A stretch of 64,000 nt of DNA, from assembly GCA_024305405.1 (NCBI GenBank), contig JAKNDB010000108.1:620001-684000 (forward strand), in the 5' to 3' direction. The number at the start of each line of letters is the position of its first letter. Position 1 is the stretch's first letter. This document shows positions 61,001 to 64,000 of this stretch, one piece after another. The DNA is from Dirofilaria immitis. Taxonomy: Eukaryota; Nematoda; Chromadorea; Rhabditida; Onchocercidae. The notes under the pieces were generated by a model. That model saw nothing but the letters and a program-made list of their open reading frames with translations, did no database searches and was not told where the DNA came from. The position numbers and the translations under genes were made by a program.

Positions 61001-63404
61001 TCTAACTTTTCAAGATAGCATTAGAATTTCGAAACAGTTAGCAGTATCAAAAAGTATAGCGAAAGGTTAATATTCTAAAAATTTTGCGCAAATTATAAAG
61101 ATATTATCACATATCAGTTATCAAAGGACAAATAATTCAAGGTTACCACTTGTAGTAATAATTTCGGTAGATCTTATCAGCTTCTTTTCTTGACCAAAAA
61201 TTATGAAAAGTGAAAAATCGATGTTAATATTAAGCTTTTATTGTTTCCGATTTTTAGACTTGAATATCAAATTTAAATCAATCAATCAATCAAATTTTGA
61301 TGATATAAAAATATGGGTGAAAAATGATAATACTAATCTTTTAATTTTTCTGTTTTTAAAATTTATAAACTTGAATATCTTATTTAATCATCATCAATTA
61401 TTGATGATGATATAAAAGTGAAGATAAGAAATGATATGATATGAAGTTGATTCAATAAATGTCATAATTAAAATATTATTGCTTATAGCTAAACTTCAGA
61501 AATAAGCTGTTCGAGAAATTTTTTATCAATTAATTTGAGAAATTTTCAAAGTTTCAACAACTATAAAAACAAATAACTTTAATTGTCAATTGATGTTGAA
61601 TTTTACATTTTTGCAATTTTTATCAAACCAATTTAATTATTCTCGTTGATGCATATCTGATCAGCTAAAATGTCATTTAATTATTGTAATTTAATTTTCT
61701 GTTACAATTAAAAAAAAGAGAGAGAAAAAGAGAGAGAGGAAGAAAGAAAAAGACAATTTGCCAATTTCAATTTAATCAATCATTTCTTTCTTTTTCTCTC
61801 TCTATTTTTCACATTTTTTTTTGATTATAATATTTTCAGTAAAAATCTTAAATCTTTTTTTTTTCGTCCAAATTGAAAACTTTCCTTTTTTTGCTAATTT
61901 ACCTTTTTAATAGTTCGCATTTTACCAATTTCTTAACAGCCATTTGTTTAAATGATACTCTAAATGTTTGGCTAATTATATTATGAAAACAAATTAAAGT
62001 TTAATTTAATTAAAAATTATTGGAAATAGGTTAATTTGTCGTTGATTTCCAATAGCAGCTCATTTGATGTAATTATTTTAATGGAAAAGCAAAAAGCGAT
62101 TTCTGAAATTTAATTTCAGAATTTTAATTTTTGAATTTGGATTAATGAACGATAACCTTTATGTGTAGCAAAATGAAAAGATAAAAATCTTAAATCGATG
62201 AGAAACAGGCTAGGGATTAGAAGCTAAGAGAAAGCTACAAATGAAATTAGTAGTCGAATTAGTCATAGACAAATTATAAAATTTTTGGCCAAAAATTTGT
62301 ATGGTCGAATTAATGGCCAAGAAGCATTAAATTTACGAATGGATAGGGATATAAACGATCTACGACATCATTTATTTTTCTGAAGCATAAAATGCATATG
62401 GGTTAGTTTAGAGTTTATTGAAATTTCCTTTCTTTTTTCTTTTTTTTTTGTCTTTTATTTTATAAAATTGCTGAAATATTTTTATAATTATTATTTGTGA
62501 AATTTAAATGAAAATTATCAATTATTTAAGTTAATATTAAATTTATAATTCAAATTGATTAAAAATTTAATCTCTTATAATATCGTGTTATTTCATAAAA
62601 ATTTTAAATTTTGATGCGTTACATTATCAAGCTTTTTTCTTTCATTTCATACCTTTCATAGCGTTAGCTTCTAAATTATCAAAAAAAAATTTTTTCAAAG
62701 AGCAAAATTTATCAACGATAAGTTCTTCTAATTATTTCTGGCAAAACTTGCATATATATATATATATATATATGTATATATTTATGTAATTAATTTCCAT
62801 TATGGAAAACCTTTGATTTAGATAGAATTATCATTTGTTCATAATAATTAATTCATTCATTTATTCTCATCTTATCACTTCTTTCAATTTTCTTTTAAAA
62901 TCATTTAACTATTTTCATATTTAATTATCCGAGAAAATAGATTTTTAATTGAAATATTTGCCATTAATTGCATTGATAAATGTATATTTGACTCTATTCT
63001 ATATATATAATTCGTTTTATTTATAAAATTATAAAATTTTAAATTCAAATTTTTATTTTTATTTAAATTGAAAATCAAATTAGAAAAGAAAGAGAAAAGC
63101 GAAACAAAAATAATTCTAACAATTCATTCCATTTTTTCTTTTTTTTCATTAAATTGAAATCAATTAAAAGCAAAAAAAAACAGAAAAAAAAGTTGCAAAT
63201 TGATGGAAAAATGAAAGGAAAAAAAATTTTTTTTTTTTAGGTGCTGACAAGAAAAGTAACGTTAAAATTGCTAAAACGATCGTTGAAACGAAACGGAAAA
63301 TGAATAACAATAACAATAGTAATAATAATAATAATAATAATAATCGTAATCATAATCATAATCATAATCATAATAGTAATAATAATAATAATGATGATGA
63401 TGAC

Positions 63405-63450
<46 letters not shown>

Positions 63451-63828
63451 GTAATAGCGCCATGGAAAAAGTAAATATTGGAGTTAGTGGTATGAAGGTA
63501 TGTTGTATATATGTATATATGTATGTATCCGTATCATACATTACAGTTGTCTATCACATTTTTCAATTTTTTTTTTTTTTTTTTTTATACAATTAGTTTC
63601 ATTTTTGTTCATTGACGGAATTTTGCAAAAATTTAACATCGAAAACCTCTCTCTCATCTCTCTCTCTCTCTTCTTCTTCTTCTCTTTCTTTTCTCTCTTT
63701 CTTTCTTTCTTTCTCTCTCTCTCTTTTTCGTTCAGCAAACATACAATTCAAATGAAAATTTATTGTCCTCAAATTTTAAAAGGCCAAACCATTATAGGAT
63801 AATCTTTTCAATTCATAAAAATTGTTAA
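58032..63828 (+). CDS. Predicted protein with Asn/His/Asp homopolymer runs
   Basis: Three exons join in phase: 58032-58119, 63241-63497 and 63736-63828, giving about 145 residues. Exon 1 encodes an acidic, probably helical start (MNKDDIGNNLDEANRMLNLA, then LEELNFIVDG). Exon 2, after a 5.1-kb intron with a TTTTTTTAG acceptor, starts ADKKSNVKIAKTIVETKRK. It then runs through AAT, CAT and GAT microsatellites that encode Asn, Asn-His and about 19 Asp residues, and ends MEKVNIGVSGMK at a GTATGT donor. Exon 3 begins QTYNSNENLL and reaches a stop. I do not recognise the family. Phase agreement at both junctions is the main support; the low-complexity exon is the main doubt. The gene may be longer at either end. 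Confidence 0.45.
59782..59841 (+). repeat. 30-bp perfect direct repeat, 2 copies
   Basis: ATTATCATTTTGCAATACAC plus ATACAACGAT, exactly duplicated head to tail. Confidence 0.95.
60100..60220 (+). repeat. (TA)n/(TG)n compound dinucleotide repeat
   Basis: TATATATATATACATATATG grades into GTATGTGTATGTGT and GTGTGTGTGTGTATGTATG. A duplicated TGTGTATGTCAAGTAGAT block sits in the middle. Confidence 0.92.
62752..62773 (+). repeat. (TA)n microsatellite
   Basis: CATATATATATATATATATA then TATGTATATATTTATG. Confidence 0.9.
63300..63450 (+). repeat. (AAT)n-(AATCAT)n-(GAT)n microsatellite, probably coding
   Basis: About 150 bp in three blocks: AAC/AAT triplets, alternating AATCAT hexamers, then GAT triplets with one GAC. 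It keeps the reading frame of the predicted exon 63,241-63,497. Confidence 0.93.
63650..63728 (+). repeat. CT/CTTT pyrimidine tract
   Basis: CTCTCTCATCTCTCTCTCTC and CTTTCTTTCTTTC runs, about 78 bp, ending right at the acceptor used for the last predicted exon (TTCGTTCAG at 63,735). Confidence 0.9.
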
Positions 63829-64000
63829 AAGAAATAATTTCGATTTTTAATTAAAAATTTTTTCCTTTCCTTTTTTTTTGTTTTTGCTTTTCGATAATTT
63901 TCAACAAATATTTCGATTTTTATAAAAATACTTTCAAATATTTCAAAATTTTTGGAAATAATTTTCGAAATTTCATTTCCTCACATATTTAAATACACAT
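63829..64000. other. AT-rich end of window
   Basis: No feature seen in the last 172 bases. Confidence 0.5.

Larger units (their letters stand above)
58120..63240. other. Large AT-rich intron (or intergenic) stretch
   Basis: About 5.1 kb with no further exon recognised. It includes a two-copy 30-bp repeat (59,782-59,841), a TA/TG dinucleotide tract (about 60,100-60,220), purine tract at about 61,712-61,755, and a TA run (about 62,752-62,773). Confidence 0.4.

Overview
The window is nuclear DNA of a nematode. It is extremely AT-rich and full of microsatellites, minisatellites and homopolymers. Its protein-coding genes are split into many short exons with TTTCAG-type acceptors. The nematode call rests mainly on the GSK-3 gene, whose N-terminus (MSKQLF...TTVVAT) resembles the Caenorhabditis form from memory, and on a death-domain/SEFIR adaptor of the ACTL-1 type. 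A spirurid/filarial (clade III) worm is a guess that I cannot test here.

Layout. Positions 1-23.5 kb hold no gene I can support; this is AT-rich DNA with several tandem-repeat arrays (2.58-3.1, 5.15-5.39, 6.6-8.1 and 20.2-20.5 kb). A six-exon gene for a small secreted or membrane-anchored EGF-like protein lies at 23,537-26,251 (+). A two-MAM-domain protein lies at about 31,744-37,055 (+); one of its introns holds a 1.2-kb GC-rich, almost A-free triplet tract. From about 37 to 52.6 kb the DNA is more complex and carries three genes, all on the minus strand: GSK-3 kinase (39,791-42,774), an ACTL-1-like IL-17-pathway adaptor (46,483-48,984) and a mitochondrial thiamine-pyrophosphate-type carrier (50,525-52,543). 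From 52.6 kb on the sequence is again AT-rich and repeat-laden, with one weakly supported gene (58,032-63,828, +) that encodes runs of Asn, His and Asp from microsatellites across a 5.1-kb intron.

I built the gene models exon by exon with splice phase checked at every junction. The EGF and MAM genes read through cleanly. GSK-3 needs two single-base restorations and the carrier needs one, all next to homopolymers and all within highly conserved motifs. The adaptor may need one, or may use an alternative donor. I read these as uncorrected long-read consensus errors rather than pseudogenes, because everything else in the genes is intact.

The genes do not form an obvious pathway cluster. GSK-3 (Wnt and other signalling), ACTL-1 (IL-17-like signalling) and the carrier (import of thiamine pyrophosphate into mitochondria) are simply neighbours in the same orientation, 1.5-3.7 kb apart. 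I found no rRNA, tRNA, CRISPR array or recognisable transposon.
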